NCBI RefSeq assembly: GCF_003953935.1
Contig: NZ_RXLQ01000029.1
Coordinates: 1-41,538, forward strand
Source: Massilia atriviolacea
Lineage (GTDB): Bacteria; Pseudomonadota; Gammaproteobacteria; Burkholderiales; Burkholderiaceae_D
DNA length: 41,538 nt
Direction of reading: 5' to 3'
This document shows, in pieces, positions 1-8,235 of this stretch (the stretch's first letter is position 1; every line of letters starts with the position of its first letter). A program made the translations under genes and the position numbers. Below the pieces are notes generated by a model. That model did not search any database. It saw only the letters and a list, made by a program, of their open reading frames with translations, and was not told the origin of the DNA.

Positions 1-2
1 CC

Positions 3-740
3 AAACGCGCGCGCCGCGCCGCCGCCGCCATCGGCGCCGCGCTGGCGCTGCTGGCCGGACCGGCCTGGCTCACCGCCACGACCTATCGGCCGGCATGGCT
101 GCTGGCCGACGTGCGCGCCGGCGCCGGCCAGTGGCACAGCCGCACCCTGGACGACGGCAGCCGCATCACCCTGGGCGGCGCCAGCGCCGTCAACCTGCGC
201 TTCGACGCCGGCCGCCGCACGCTGGAACTGGTGCAGGGCGAGATCCTGGTCGACGTGGCCAAGGATGCGGCGCGCCCCTTCGTCGTCGAGACGGCGCAAG
301 GCAGCATGCGCGCCCTCGGCACGCGCTTTACGGTGGCGCGCCAGGACGCGTCCACCGTCCTCACCATGCTGGAATCGCGCGTGGCGGTGCAGGCCGCTGC
401 CGGTGGCGAAACGACGGTGGCCGCCGGCCAGCGCGTGCGCATCGACGCCGCCGGCATCGGCGCCCCGGCCCCGATCGACCCGGCCAGCATCGACGACGCC
501 TGGCGCCTGCACCAGCTGGTGGTGTCCGACCGTCCGCTGGCCGAGGTGCTGGCGCAGCTGAACCGGCACCGGCGCGGGCGCATCCAGTACGACCCGGCGC
601 AACTGGCCGGCATCCGCGTGTCCGCCGTGCTGCCGCTGGACGACAGCGACCGTGCCCTGCGCCTGCTGCGCGAGAGCTTCCCGCAACTGCGCATGCGCAG
701 CGTGACGCCGTGGCTGGTCCTGGTCGACACGAACAAATAG
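3..740 (+). CDS. FecR-family anti-sigma/sensor protein, 5' end missing
   Basis: Seen: an open frame enters from the left edge and ends at 740. The visible part starts with a basic stretch, then one hydrophobic helix (about residues 9-24 of the fragment, AAIGAALALLAGPAWL), then a region with FecR character: W-H-S-R-T-L-D-DGSRITLGGASAVNL and an AxGTRFxV-like motif (ALGTRFTVARQD). The end resembles the C-terminal region of FecR that binds the receptor's STN domain. Known: FecR proteins sit in the inner membrane, hold an ECF sigma factor (FecI type) and receive a signal from a TonB-dependent receptor. Inference: its partner receptor is the next gene, and the sigma factor gene probably lies just upstream, outside the window. 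A GTG at 111 is internal to the domain and is not the start. Confidence 0.85.
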   Translation, partial: KRARRAAAAIGAALALLAGPAWLTATTYRPAWLLADVRAGAGQWHSRTLDDGSRITLGGASAVNLRFDAGRRTLELVQGEILVDVAKDAARPFVVETAQGSMRALGTRFTVARQDASTVLTMLESRVAVQAAAGGETTVAAGQRVRIDAAGIGAPAPIDPASIDDAWRLHQLVVSDRPLAEVLAQLNRHRRGRIQYDPAQLAGIRVSAVLPLDDSDRALRLLRESFPQLRMRSVTPWLVLVDTNK

Positions 741-767
741 AAAATTTTTGCGATATCGGGTTCCGGT
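740..767 (+). promoter_or_regulatory. Weak candidate iron-starvation (FecI-type) ECF promoter
   Basis: Between the FecR gene and the receptor there is GAAAAT (740-745), 16 bases, then TCCGGT (762-767). This is loosely like the GGAAAT-N17-TCC arrangement known for FecI at fecA. The gene order sensor-receptor makes such a promoter plausible. The match is weak and rests on one sequence. Confidence 0.25.
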
Positions 768-820
768 TTTGTTTTTTGCTTCGTCATGTCAATGAAACCC
801 ATCAACAAGGAAGCATCGAC

Positions 821-3289
821 ATGTTTACATCATCCCCTTCGCGCAGCCTGCGCGCCTCCGCCATCGCCATCGAGCTCGCCTGCGGCGCCTTGCTCAGCGC
901 CGGTCCGGCCCTGCACGCGCATGCCCAGGCCCAGGCCCAGGCGCGCCAGTACAGCATCGCTGCCGGCCCGCTGGCCGACGCCCTGAACCGCTACGCCCAG
1001 CTGGCCGGCGTCGCCATCGCGGTCGACGCCGCCAAAGTCCAGGGCTTGCGCAGCCAGGGCCTGTCCGGCAGCTACGGCGTGGAACAAGGTTTCGAGGTCC
1101 TGCTGCGCGGCACGGGCTACGCGGCCGGCAAGTCGGGCGCCGGTTACCTATTGATCGCGGCGCCGGCGCCAGCGTCCGCCAGGCCGGCCGTCGCGCCTCC
1201 TGTACCCGCGCAGACCATGCATGAAATCAAGGTCAGCGCCCAGACCGTGCGCAGCGCCAGCACCGAAGGCAGCAACTCCTACAACAGCAGCCTGGTGACC
1301 CTGGGCAAAGGCGAACTGGCGCGCAAGGAGATCCCGCAATCGGTCAGCGTCCTGACGCGCGAACAGATGGACGACCAGGGCCTGGCCGACCTGATGGACG
1401 CCGCCAACAACATCACCGGCGTGGTCGGCGTCAAGGGCGTCGGGCAAGGGATGATCATCAACGCGCGCGGCTTCCAGATCGATTCCTGGCAATACGACGG
1501 CGTGCCGATTCCGCGCAACACCTATGCGCTGGGCAACTGGGGCACCGAAGGCCTGGTCTATTTCGACCGCGTGGAAGTGCTGCGCGGGGCGGCCGGCCTG
1601 CTGCAAGGCACAGGCAGTCCGGGCGGCGTCGTCAACCTGGTGCGCAAGCGCGGCCAGGCCGAACGCACGGTGGCGCTCTCGGCCAGGGCCGGTTCCTGGG
1701 ATCACGCCGGCGTCCAGCTCGACGCCGGCAGTCCGCTCAATGCCGACGGCACCCTCCGCGCGCGCGTGCTGGCCGATGTCGACAACAGCCACTCCTTCAT
1801 CGACCAGGTCTGGGAAAAGAACCGCGCCCTGTACGCCGCGCTCGACTACGACATCAGCCGCGATACCAGCCTCGGCCTGGCCGTGAGCAGGACCGACAAC
1901 CGCACGCGCCCGATGGTGCGCGGCCTGCCGCGCTATCCGGACGGCGGCGACATCGGCCTGCCGCGTTCGACCTACGTCGGCGCCCACTGGAACCGCGCCG
2001 AAATCGCGCAAACCACCGTCTACGCCGACCTCAGCCACCGCTTCAGCGCCAACTGGACCCTCAGGGCGGCCGCCGTCCACATGGACGAAAACAATTCCTC
2101 GGTACACCAGCGCATGCACGGCAAGGTGGCCGCCAACGGCAGCGGGGTCGACTTTGCCGACTGGTCCACCGACTTCAACTCGGCCAAGCTGGGCGCCGAT
2201 ATCTACCTGAACGGCCGCTTCGATGCGCTCAGCCTGCGCCATGACGTCATGCTCGGGGCCAATTACTCGAAATACACCTCGGACGACCGCTTCGCGCGCA
2301 CCTTCAATCCGGGCGGCAACATCTTCAACATCGACCACGACCGTCCATGGATGGACTTCGACACCATCGTCGCGCGCGGCGGCCGGGCCACCTACGCCAA
2401 TTACGATGTCCGCCAAAAAGGCGTCTACGGCAGCTGGCGCGCCAGGGTCGGCGACGCCCTGACCGCGATTGCCGGCGCGCGCGCAAGCTGGTACGACGAA
2501 CTCTACCGCCAGCCGCGCCTCAACCAGCAGAGCACCGTCACGGCCTCGGGCAAGGTGACCCCGTACGCCGGCCTGGTGTACGCCCTGAACCCGCAATGGT
2601 CGGCCTACGGCAGCTACACCGATGTCTTCGAAACCCAGTCCGGGCGCAACGTTGCCGGCCAGGCGCTCGAACCGATCATCGGCAGCAATATGGAAGCCGG
2701 CATCAAGGGCGAACTGATGGACGGCAAGGTCAACACCTCGCTCGCCCTGTTCCGCTACGACCACAAGAACCGCTCGGTGGCCGATTACGCCGCCGGATTC
2801 GCCTGCGATGGCTGGTATTGCTACAAAGCCAGCGGCAAGGTGCGCAGCCAGGGTGTGGAAGCCGAGGCCAGCGGCGAAGTGCTGCCCGGCCTGCAACTGT
2901 CGGCCGGCTACACCTGGAACACCACCAAGTTCCTGCAGGATGCCGACAACCAGGGCAAGACCTTCAGCCAGTGGACCCCGAAGCACCTGCTGCGCGTATG
3001 GAGCCGCTACCAGTTGCCGGGCGACTGGAACAAGCTCAGCGTCGGCGCCGGTTTCAGCGCGCAAAGCCATTCCATCGGCTACGAGCGCACCTACAAGATT
3101 GCCGGCTTCAAGGTCTGGAACGCGCGCCTGGCCTGGCAGCTCAACCCGGAAGTGTCGCTGGCGCTCAACGTCAACAATCTGTTCGACAAGCGCTACTACA
3201 TTCCGGCCTTTAACCAAACCGACGGCAACAACGACTACGGCACGCCGCGCAGCGTCATGTTCACCGTCAAATACACGCCCGCACTGTAA
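821..3289 (+). CDS. TonB-dependent siderophore receptor with STN signalling domain
   Basis: 822 aa from the ATG at 821, preceded by an AAGGA-type ribosome site (808-813). Domains in order: signal peptide (about 1-38, ending in an alanine/glutamine repeat AHAQAQAQA); STN secretin/TonB N-terminal domain (about 40-112, RQYSIAAGPLADALNRYAQL); TonB box region (HEIKVSA); plug domain with IPQSVSVLTREQMDDQ and RVEVLRGAAGLL plus GSPGGVVNLVRK; 22-strand barrel to the end (VNNLFDKRYY, near the C-terminus). Known: receptors with an STN domain both import ferric siderophores across the outer membrane and signal to FecR. The partner is the FecR protein directly upstream. The last residue is Leu rather than the usual aromatic, which is odd but tolerated in the family. 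The ligand cannot be told from sequence; the FhuE/FpvA group is the closest in style. Confidence 0.93.
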   Translation: MFTSSPSRSLRASAIAIELACGALLSAGPALHAHAQAQAQARQYSIAAGPLADALNRYAQLAGVAIAVDAAKVQGLRSQGLSGSYGVEQGFEVLLRGTGYAAGKSGAGYLLIAAPAPASARPAVAPPVPAQTMHEIKVSAQTVRSASTEGSNSYNSSLVTLGKGELARKEIPQSVSVLTREQMDDQGLADLMDAANNITGVVGVKGVGQGMIINARGFQIDSWQYDGVPIPRNTYALGNWGTEGLVYFDRVEVLRGAAGLLQGTGSPGGVVNLVRKRGQAERTVALSARAGSWDHAGVQLDAGSPLNADGTLRARVLADVDNSHSFIDQVWEKNRALYAALDYDISRDTSLGLAVSRTDNRTRPMVRGLPRYPDGGDIGLPRSTYVGAHWNRAEIAQTTVYADLSHRFSANWTLRAAAVHMDENNSSVHQRMHGKVAANGSGVDFADWSTDFNSAKLGADIYLNGRFDALSLRHDVMLGANYSKYTSDDRFARTFNPGGNIFNIDHDRPWMDFDTIVARGGRATYANYDVRQKGVYGSWRARVGDALTAIAGARASWYDELYRQPRLNQQSTVTASGKVTPYAGLVYALNPQWSAYGSYTDVFETQSGRNVAGQALEPIIGSNMEAGIKGELMDGKVNTSLALFRYDHKNRSVADYAAGFACDGWYCYKASGKVRSQGVEAEASGEVLPGLQLSAGYTWNTTKFLQDADNQGKTFSQWTPKHLLRVWSRYQLPGDWNKLSVGAGFSAQSHSIGYERTYKIAGFKVWNARLAWQLNPEVSLALNVNNLFDKRYYIPAFNQTDGNNDYGTPRSVMFTVKYTPAL

Positions 3290-3292
3290 ACC

Positions 3293-3580
3293 ATGACCCT
3301 CAGCCCCACCCTGCAAATGTGGTCCCGCCTGCTCGCCGCCGTGCTCGGCGGCTATGCCTTCGCCGCCGCCCTGGCCGTGTTCCTCGGCGCGGTGTTGCCG
3401 ATGGCGCGCGCCGAAGCCGTGCTGATGGGCACCTACGCCAGTTTCGCCGCTTACACGGCGGCCGTCGTCTGGGCCTTCTCGCCCTACCCGCTCGGCCGCG
3501 TCTGGCTGACACTGGCTGGCGCGAGCCTTGTCCTCGGCGGCGCCGGCATGCTGCTGGCGCGCAGCGGGAGCGGCGCATGA
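3293..3580 (+). CDS. DUF3649 small membrane protein of siderophore operon
   Basis: 95 aa, three hydrophobic helices (about 10-35, 43-65, 69-88). It begins 3 bases after the receptor stop and its last four bases (ATGA) overlap the start of the PepSY gene, so it is certainly cotranscribed and probably translationally coupled. The size, the helices and the position between a TonB receptor and a PepSY-TM protein match the DUF3649 family, seen in many Gram-negative siderophore loci. Function is not established; by context it helps the inner-membrane step of iron release or import. Confidence 0.8.
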   Translation: MTLSPTLQMWSRLLAAVLGGYAFAAALAVFLGAVLPMARAEAVLMGTYASFAAYTAAVVWAFSPYPLGRVWLTLAGASLVLGGAGMLLARSGSGA

Positions 3581-5172
3581 AGGCCGGCTGGCGCCAGTCC
3601 ATGGCCTGGCTGCATACCTGGTGCGGGCTGTGGTTCTCGTGGCTGCTGTACGCCGTTTTCCTGACCGGCACCCTGGCCGTGTTCGACGAACCGATCACGC
3701 ACTGGATGTCGCCCGAGCACGCGCTGGAAGAACACGCCGCCGCGCCGGCCGTGCCGGTGCCCCTGTCCGAGCGCAGGCAGCGCCTGGCCCTGGGCGCCGC
3801 CTTCATGGCCCAGGCCCACCCGCGCGCCGACATGTGGGAAATCTGGCCCATCAACCGCAACGACAACAACGCGCTGACGGCCTACTGGTTCAACCGGCAA
3901 GGCGGCTATGCCGAGGCAAAGCTCGACCCGGCCAGCGGCGCCCCGGTTGCCGCCAGCGCCGCCCACAAGCCGGTGCGCCCGACCCTGGGCGGCCACCACT
4001 TCGTCGATTTCCACTACGAGCTCCACGCCGGCAAGGTGGGCCTGTGGATCACCGCCATCGCCGCCATGGCGATGCTGGTGGCGCTGGTGTCGGGCATCGT
4101 CACGCACAAGCGCATCTTCAAGGACTTTTTCACCTTCCGCCCGGCCAAGGGCCAGCGCAGCTGGCTCGACGCGCACAACGCGATGGCGGTGCTGACCCTG
4201 CCCTTCCTGATCATGATCGCCTACACCGGCCTGGCCATCTCCAGCGTCACCCTGATGCCGGCGCCGCTGCTGGCCCGCTACGGTCCCGGCGTGGACAACA
4301 TGAAGCAGTTCCTGGCCGACCTGGGCGGCCCGGCGAAACTGGCGCGCAGCGGCGACGCGCTGGCCGTGCCCGACCTGGAACGCTATGCCGCGCGCGCCGA
4401 GGCCCTGTTCAGGCAGCCGGTGCGCTGCATCGTCATCGACAACCCCGGCGACAGTTCCATGCGCATCGGCGTCTACGGCTGGGACGACGAAGCCGACTCC
4501 ATGACGCGCATCGCCAACACCACCGGCATGGTCCTGTTTTCGGCGGCCAGCGGCGAGGTGCTGGCGGTGCGCCAGGGCGGCCAGGTCGACGGCGGCGCCG
4601 CCTCGCTGACCCGGCTGGTCATGGGCAGCCTGCACATGGCCAGCTTCGGCGGCCTGGCAATCCGCTGGCTGTATTTTGTGTGCGGCCTGGCTGGTACGGC
4701 GATGATGGCCACTGGCGCGATCCTCTTCATGGTCAAGCGCCGCAACAAGCATGGCGCCGAATTCGGCGCGGCCACGGCCCGTGTCTACCGCCTGGTCGAA
4801 GGGCTGAACGTGGCCGCGATTGCCGGCCTGGCCGTCGCCTGCATGGCATTTTTGTGGGCCAACCGCCTGCTCCCGCTCGACCTGGAACAGCGCGCCGGCT
4901 GGGAGCTGCGGGTCTTCTTCGGCGCCTGGGTAGCGGCGCTGGCGCACGGTTTGCTGCGCGCGCCGGCCGCCGCATGGCGCGAACAGCTAGGGGCCCTGGC
5001 CGGCCTGTGCCTGCTGCTGCCGCTGCTGAACTGGATGACCACGGGCGACCACCTGGTGGCGCAAATCGCCGGCCGCGCCGACTGGGAGAGCGCCGGCGTG
5101 GAACTGGCGGCGCTGCTGGCCGGTGCGCTGGCCGCATGGGCCGCCCTGAAGACCGGCCGGAGGACAGCATGA
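3577..5172 (+). CDS. PepSY-TM inner-membrane protein, probable ferrisiderophore reductase
   Basis: 531 aa from the ATG at 3577. N-terminal helix with the family's WLHTWxGLWFSWLLYAVFLTG signature (about 11-31), a periplasmic PepSY-like region, then GGHHFVDFHYELHAG (about 133-147, several His), further helices (about 150-172, 205-225, 360-385) and more helices towards the C-terminus. Known: PepSY_TM proteins such as FpvG (pyoverdine) and FoxB (ferrioxamine) reduce or help release iron from siderophores at the inner membrane; conserved His residues are thought to bind haem. Inference: it does the same for the siderophore taken up by the upstream receptor. It overlaps both neighbours by four bases (ATGA), so the three small inner-membrane genes form one unit. 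Confidence 0.87.
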   Translation: MKAGWRQSMAWLHTWCGLWFSWLLYAVFLTGTLAVFDEPITHWMSPEHALEEHAAAPAVPVPLSERRQRLALGAAFMAQAHPRADMWEIWPINRNDNNALTAYWFNRQGGYAEAKLDPASGAPVAASAAHKPVRPTLGGHHFVDFHYELHAGKVGLWITAIAAMAMLVALVSGIVTHKRIFKDFFTFRPAKGQRSWLDAHNAMAVLTLPFLIMIAYTGLAISSVTLMPAPLLARYGPGVDNMKQFLADLGGPAKLARSGDALAVPDLERYAARAEALFRQPVRCIVIDNPGDSSMRIGVYGWDDEADSMTRIANTTGMVLFSAASGEVLAVRQGGQVDGGAASLTRLVMGSLHMASFGGLAIRWLYFVCGLAGTAMMATGAILFMVKRRNKHGAEFGAATARVYRLVEGLNVAAIAGLAVACMAFLWANRLLPLDLEQRAGWELRVFFGAWVAALAHGLLRAPAAAWREQLGALAGLCLLLPLLNWMTTGDHLVAQIAGRADWESAGVELAALLAGALAAWAALKTGRRTA

Positions 5173-5516
5173 GCGACACCGCATTCGCCGGCGCTTTGGC
5201 GCTGGCCCTGGCCTACGCCGGCATGGCGCTGCTGTGCCTGGCGATGGACCGCCATCATCAACAGGTGTGGGGGCGCGAACCGTCGCGCAGGCAGCGCCTC
5301 GGCCTGCAGGGCGGCGGCTCGGTCCTGCTGGCGCTGGCCCTGCTGCCCTGCGTGGCGGCGTGGAGCGCGACCGTCGGCGTCGTGCTGTGGCTCGGCTTTC
5401 TGTCGGCCGGCGTGCTGCCGCTGGTGTTCCTGCTGCCGTACGCGCCGCGCGCCACGGTATGCTCGGCGCTGCTGCTGGCGCCCCTCGCGCTGGCCGGCCT
5501 GACGTCGCTCCTGTGA
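5169..5516 (+). CDS. DUF3325 small membrane protein
   Basis: 115 aa, four hydrophobic segments, short basic loop QVWGREPSRRQRL. Starts inside the end of the PepSY gene (ATGA overlap). Fits DUF3325, which regularly ends PepSY/DUF3649 siderophore operons. Precise function is unknown. It is the last gene of the iron block: the next strand-specific signals are a new -10 box at 5542. Confidence 0.78.
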   Translation: MSDTAFAGALALALAYAGMALLCLAMDRHHQQVWGREPSRRQRLGLQGGGSVLLALALLPCVAAWSATVGVVLWLGFLSAGVLPLVFLLPYAPRATVCSALLLAPLALAGLTSLL

Positions 5517-5541
5517 AAGCGGGGCCGTAAAAGCGATCGAC

Positions 5542-5547
5542 TATAAT
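5542..5547 (+). promoter_or_regulatory. -10 box upstream of PBP1A
   Basis: Perfect TATAAT in CTATAATTCG, 56 bases before the chosen start. No good -35 hexamer is seen at 16-18 bases. It marks the probable start of a transcript separate from the iron operon. Confidence 0.5.
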
Positions 5548-5559
5548 TCGCCCGGAACA

Positions 5560-5583
5560 GGGCCGTCACTCCCCGAACGGCCC
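5560..5583 (+). other. Small hairpin in the PBP1A leader
   Basis: GGGCCGT (5560-5566) and ACGGCCC (5577-5583) form a perfect 7-bp stem with a 10-base loop. If transcription starts near 5554, this hairpin is close to the 5' end of the mRNA. No T-run follows, so it is not a terminator; a role in mRNA stability is a guess. Confidence 0.35.
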
Positions 5584-5602
5584 CGCACTGGCGGACATCG
5601 TT

Positions 5603-8062
5603 TTGACTACAGACTCCTTACCCTCCTTACCCTCCTTACCCACGCGCTGGCTGACGCGCAAATACCTCGTTCGCGCAGTGCTCTCGATCATCGCCGCCGG
5701 CCTGCTGGCGCTGCTTGGCCTGCTCGGCTACTTCTACGGCGTGATCGTGCCGCGCGTGCCGGCCATCGACGCCGTGGTCGACTACCGGCCCAAGATCCCG
5801 CTGCGCATCTACACGGCCGACAATGTGCTGATCGGCGAATTCGGCGAAGAACACCGCGACTTCATGCCGATCGAGAAGGTCCCGGCGATGATGAAAAACG
5901 CCGTGCTGGCCATCGAAGACACGCGCTTCTACACGCACGGCGGGGTGGACTGGATCCGCGCCGGCGGCGCCGCGCGCGCCAACCTGCGCGGGGGCTTCCG
6001 CGAGGGCGCGTCGACCATCACCATGCAGGTGGCGCGTAACTTCTTCCTCACGCGCGACAAGAAACTCGGGCGCAAGGCCGACGAGATCGCGCTCGCCTTC
6101 AAGATCGAGGACGCGCTCACGAAGGACAAGATCCTCGAACTGTACATGAACCAGATTTTCCTGGGACGGCGCTCGTACGGCTTTTCCAGCGCCGCCCAGG
6201 CCTACTTCGGCAGGCCGCTCGACCAGCTCTCGATCGCCGAAATGGCGATGCTGGCCGGCGTGCCGCGCGACCCGGTCGGCAACAACCCGGCGGTCAACCC
6301 GCGCAACGCCAAGAAGCGCCAGATGATCGTCCTCAAACGCATGCGCGAACTGGGCTACCTCGACGACGCCCAATACGCGAGCGCGAAGGAAGAACCGATC
6401 CGGGTCGCCGCCAAGCGCCAGGAATTCGACACCCACGCCGAGTACGTGGCCGAACTGGCGCGCCAGGCCGTGTTCGAACAGTACAAGGAAGAAGCCTACA
6501 CGCGCGGCATCAGCGTCTACACCACCATCCTCAAGGCCGAACAGGACGCCGCCTACGACTCGCTGCGCCGCAACGTGCTGGCCTACGACCAGCGGCACGG
6601 CTACCGCGGCCCGGAATCGTTCATCGAGCTCCCGAGCGATCCCCAGGAACGCGCCGACGAGATTCGCGAAGAACTGCGCAAGCGCCCCGTCAGCGACGGC
6701 CTGACGGCCACCGTGGTCACCGACGTGTCGAGCAAGCTGGTGGCGCTGGAAACCATGGACGGCGAACGCATCGAGATCGGCGGCGCCGGCCTGCGCTTCG
6801 TGGCACCGGCGCTGGCCGCCAGCGCCAAGCCGGCCATCAGGCTGCGCCCGGGCGCGGTGGTGCGCATCGCCCAGGACAAACAGAAGGACAAGGACAAGGA
6901 CAAGGACAGGGAGAAGAGCTGGTCGATCGTCCAGCTGCCGCAGGTGCAGGCCGGCTTCGTGGCGATCGATTCGGCCACCGGCGCCTATCATGCGCTGGTC
7001 GGCGGCTTCGATTACGGACTGAACAAATACAACCACGTGACCCAGGCCTGGCGCCAGCCCGGTTCCTCGATCAAGCCGTTCGTGTACTCGGCGGCGCTGG
7101 AAAAAGGCTTTTCGCCGGGCACCCGCATCCTCGACGAAGCCCTGTCCATGCCGAGCGGCGCGAACGGCGCCACCTGGACCCCGCAAAACGACGACGGCAA
7201 GTTCGATGGCGAGGTGACCATGCGGCGCGCCCTGGTGCACTCGAAGAACGTGCCGACGGTGCGCCTGCTGCGCGCCATCGAGGTCGGCTACGGCCATGAG
7301 TACCTCGGCAAATTCGGCTTCGACCTGGCGCGCCATCCGAAGAACCTGACCATGGCGCTCGGCACCGGCGCCGTCACCCCGCTGCAACTGGCGGGCGCGT
7401 ATGCGATCTTCGCCAACGGCGGTTTTTCGGTCAAGCCCTACCTGATCGCCAGGATCACGGACGGCAACGGCACCATTTTGCAGGAGACGCCGGAGCCGGC
7501 CGCCGGCGACGAAACGCTGCGCGTGATCGACCAGCGCAACGCCTTCATGACCGACAGCATGCTGCGCGACGTTACCCGCTTCGGCACCGCCGCCGGCGCC
7601 ACCCGCGCGCTGGGCCGCAACGACCTGGCCGGCAAGACCGGCACCACCAGCGACGCCATCGACGGCTGGTTTGCCGGCTATGCGGGCAATGTGGTGGGCG
7701 TGGCCTGGATGGGTTACGACGATCCGCGTTCGCTCGGCGGGCGCGAGTTCGGCGCCACCCTGGCCATGCCGATCTGGGTCGACTACATGCGCGCGGCCCT
7801 CGACAAGCGCCCCGCGAAGGAGCGCCCGGTGCCGGAAGGCGTGGTGCGCGAGGACGACGACTGGATCTACGCCGAATACGCGGGCAGCACCGAATTCAAG
7901 ACGATCGACATGAACGAGCTGCCGCCGCTGCCGGACGACGGGACCGAGCCGGGCGAGCCGGGAGAACCGGACCAGCCGCCGCTGCCGGGTACGCCGCCGG
8001 CGCCGGCGCGCCCGCCCCAGCCGCAGTTCAACCACGGCGCCGAATCGCAGGCCGGCGGCTAG
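5603..8062 (+). CDS. mrcA: Penicillin-binding protein 1A (bifunctional transglycosylase/transpeptidase)
   Basis: 819 aa from a TTG start at 5603; no ATG exists before the membrane anchor. Short cytoplasmic tail, TM helix about 24-46, then the GT51 glycosyltransferase: AIEDTRFYTHGGVDW with catalytic Glu105, GASTITMQVARNFF (136-149), and the KIEDALTKDKILELYMNQ region. A central OB-like domain contains a low-complexity KDKDKDKDR insert. Penicillin-binding domain: SSIK (Ser488-Lys491), SKN (547-549) and KTG (678-680). Known: it polymerises lipid II and crosslinks peptidoglycan in the periplasm. The C-terminus is Pro/Gly-rich (about 770-819). The N-terminal tail has three SLP units encoded by 9-base tandem repeats. 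Single gene with its own promoter signal. Confidence 0.95.
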   Translation: MTTDSLPSLPSLPTRWLTRKYLVRAVLSIIAAGLLALLGLLGYFYGVIVPRVPAIDAVVDYRPKIPLRIYTADNVLIGEFGEEHRDFMPIEKVPAMMKNAVLAIEDTRFYTHGGVDWIRAGGAARANLRGGFREGASTITMQVARNFFLTRDKKLGRKADEIALAFKIEDALTKDKILELYMNQIFLGRRSYGFSSAAQAYFGRPLDQLSIAEMAMLAGVPRDPVGNNPAVNPRNAKKRQMIVLKRMRELGYLDDAQYASAKEEPIRVAAKRQEFDTHAEYVAELARQAVFEQYKEEAYTRGISVYTTILKAEQDAAYDSLRRNVLAYDQRHGYRGPESFIELPSDPQERADEIREELRKRPVSDGLTATVVTDVSSKLVALETMDGERIEIGGAGLRFVAPALAASAKPAIRLRPGAVVRIAQDKQKDKDKDKDREKSWSIVQLPQVQAGFVAIDSATGAYHALVGGFDYGLNKYNHVTQAWRQPGSSIKPFVYSAALEKGFSPGTRILDEALSMPSGANGATWTPQNDDGKFDGEVTMRRALVHSKNVPTVRLLRAIEVGYGHEYLGKFGFDLARHPKNLTMALGTGAVTPLQLAGAYAIFANGGFSVKPYLIARITDGNGTILQETPEPAAGDETLRVIDQRNAFMTDSMLRDVTRFGTAAGATRALGRNDLAGKTGTTSDAIDGWFAGYAGNVVGVAWMGYDDPRSLGGREFGATLAMPIWVDYMRAALDKRPAKERPVPEGVVREDDDWIYAEYAGSTEFKTIDMNELPPLPDDGTEPGEPGEPDQPPLPGTPPAPARPPQPQFNHGAESQAGG
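5614..5640 (+). repeat. 9-base tandem repeat, three units, in the PBP1A start
   Basis: CTCCTTACC occurs three times head to tail (5614-5622, 5623-5631, 5632-5640), encoding SLP-SLP-SLP in the cytoplasmic tail. The units are identical, which suggests recent slippage. Length change by whole units would keep frame. Confidence 0.85.
6884..6907 (+). repeat. Hexanucleotide repeat (AAGGAC)x4 inside PBP1A
   Basis: Four exact AAGGAC units encode Lys-Asp four times, in the OB-like domain between the glycosyltransferase and transpeptidase. Six-base units keep frame, so copy number could vary without breaking the gene. Confidence 0.85.
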
Positions 8063-8120
8063 CCGGGGTCCCCGGACGCGTTCCCACCCGCGGTCGCGTC
8101 GCTCCCGCGCAGGCGGGAAC
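8063..8120. repeat. REP-like palindromes after PBP1A
   Basis: Directly after the stop there is CCGGGG-T-CCCCGG (8063-8075). At 8103-8118 TCCCGC-GCAG-GCGGGA forms a 6-bp stem, within CTCCCGCGCAGGCGGGAACC. The second resembles the dispersed CCCGCGCAGGCGGGAA palindromes common between genes in many beta- and gammaproteobacteria. Copy number in this genome is unknown; no T-run follows. Confidence 0.45.
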
Positions 8121-8188
8121 CCAGGCGCGTCGTGCGGCGAGCGGCCAGGAACGCACGCATTTCGCTTTCCCGTTCCCGCTTTGCCAGC

Positions 8189-8194
8189 TATGAT
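8189..8194 (+). promoter_or_regulatory. Possible -10 box of the OPT transporter gene
   Basis: TATGAT in CCAGCTATGATGAG, 41 bases before the start. The hexamer 17 bases upstream (TTTCCC) is a poor -35. Confidence 0.35.
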
Positions 8195-8235
8195 GAGACG
8201 CTTTTTTAGCACCCTCATACATACTGGAGCACTGG

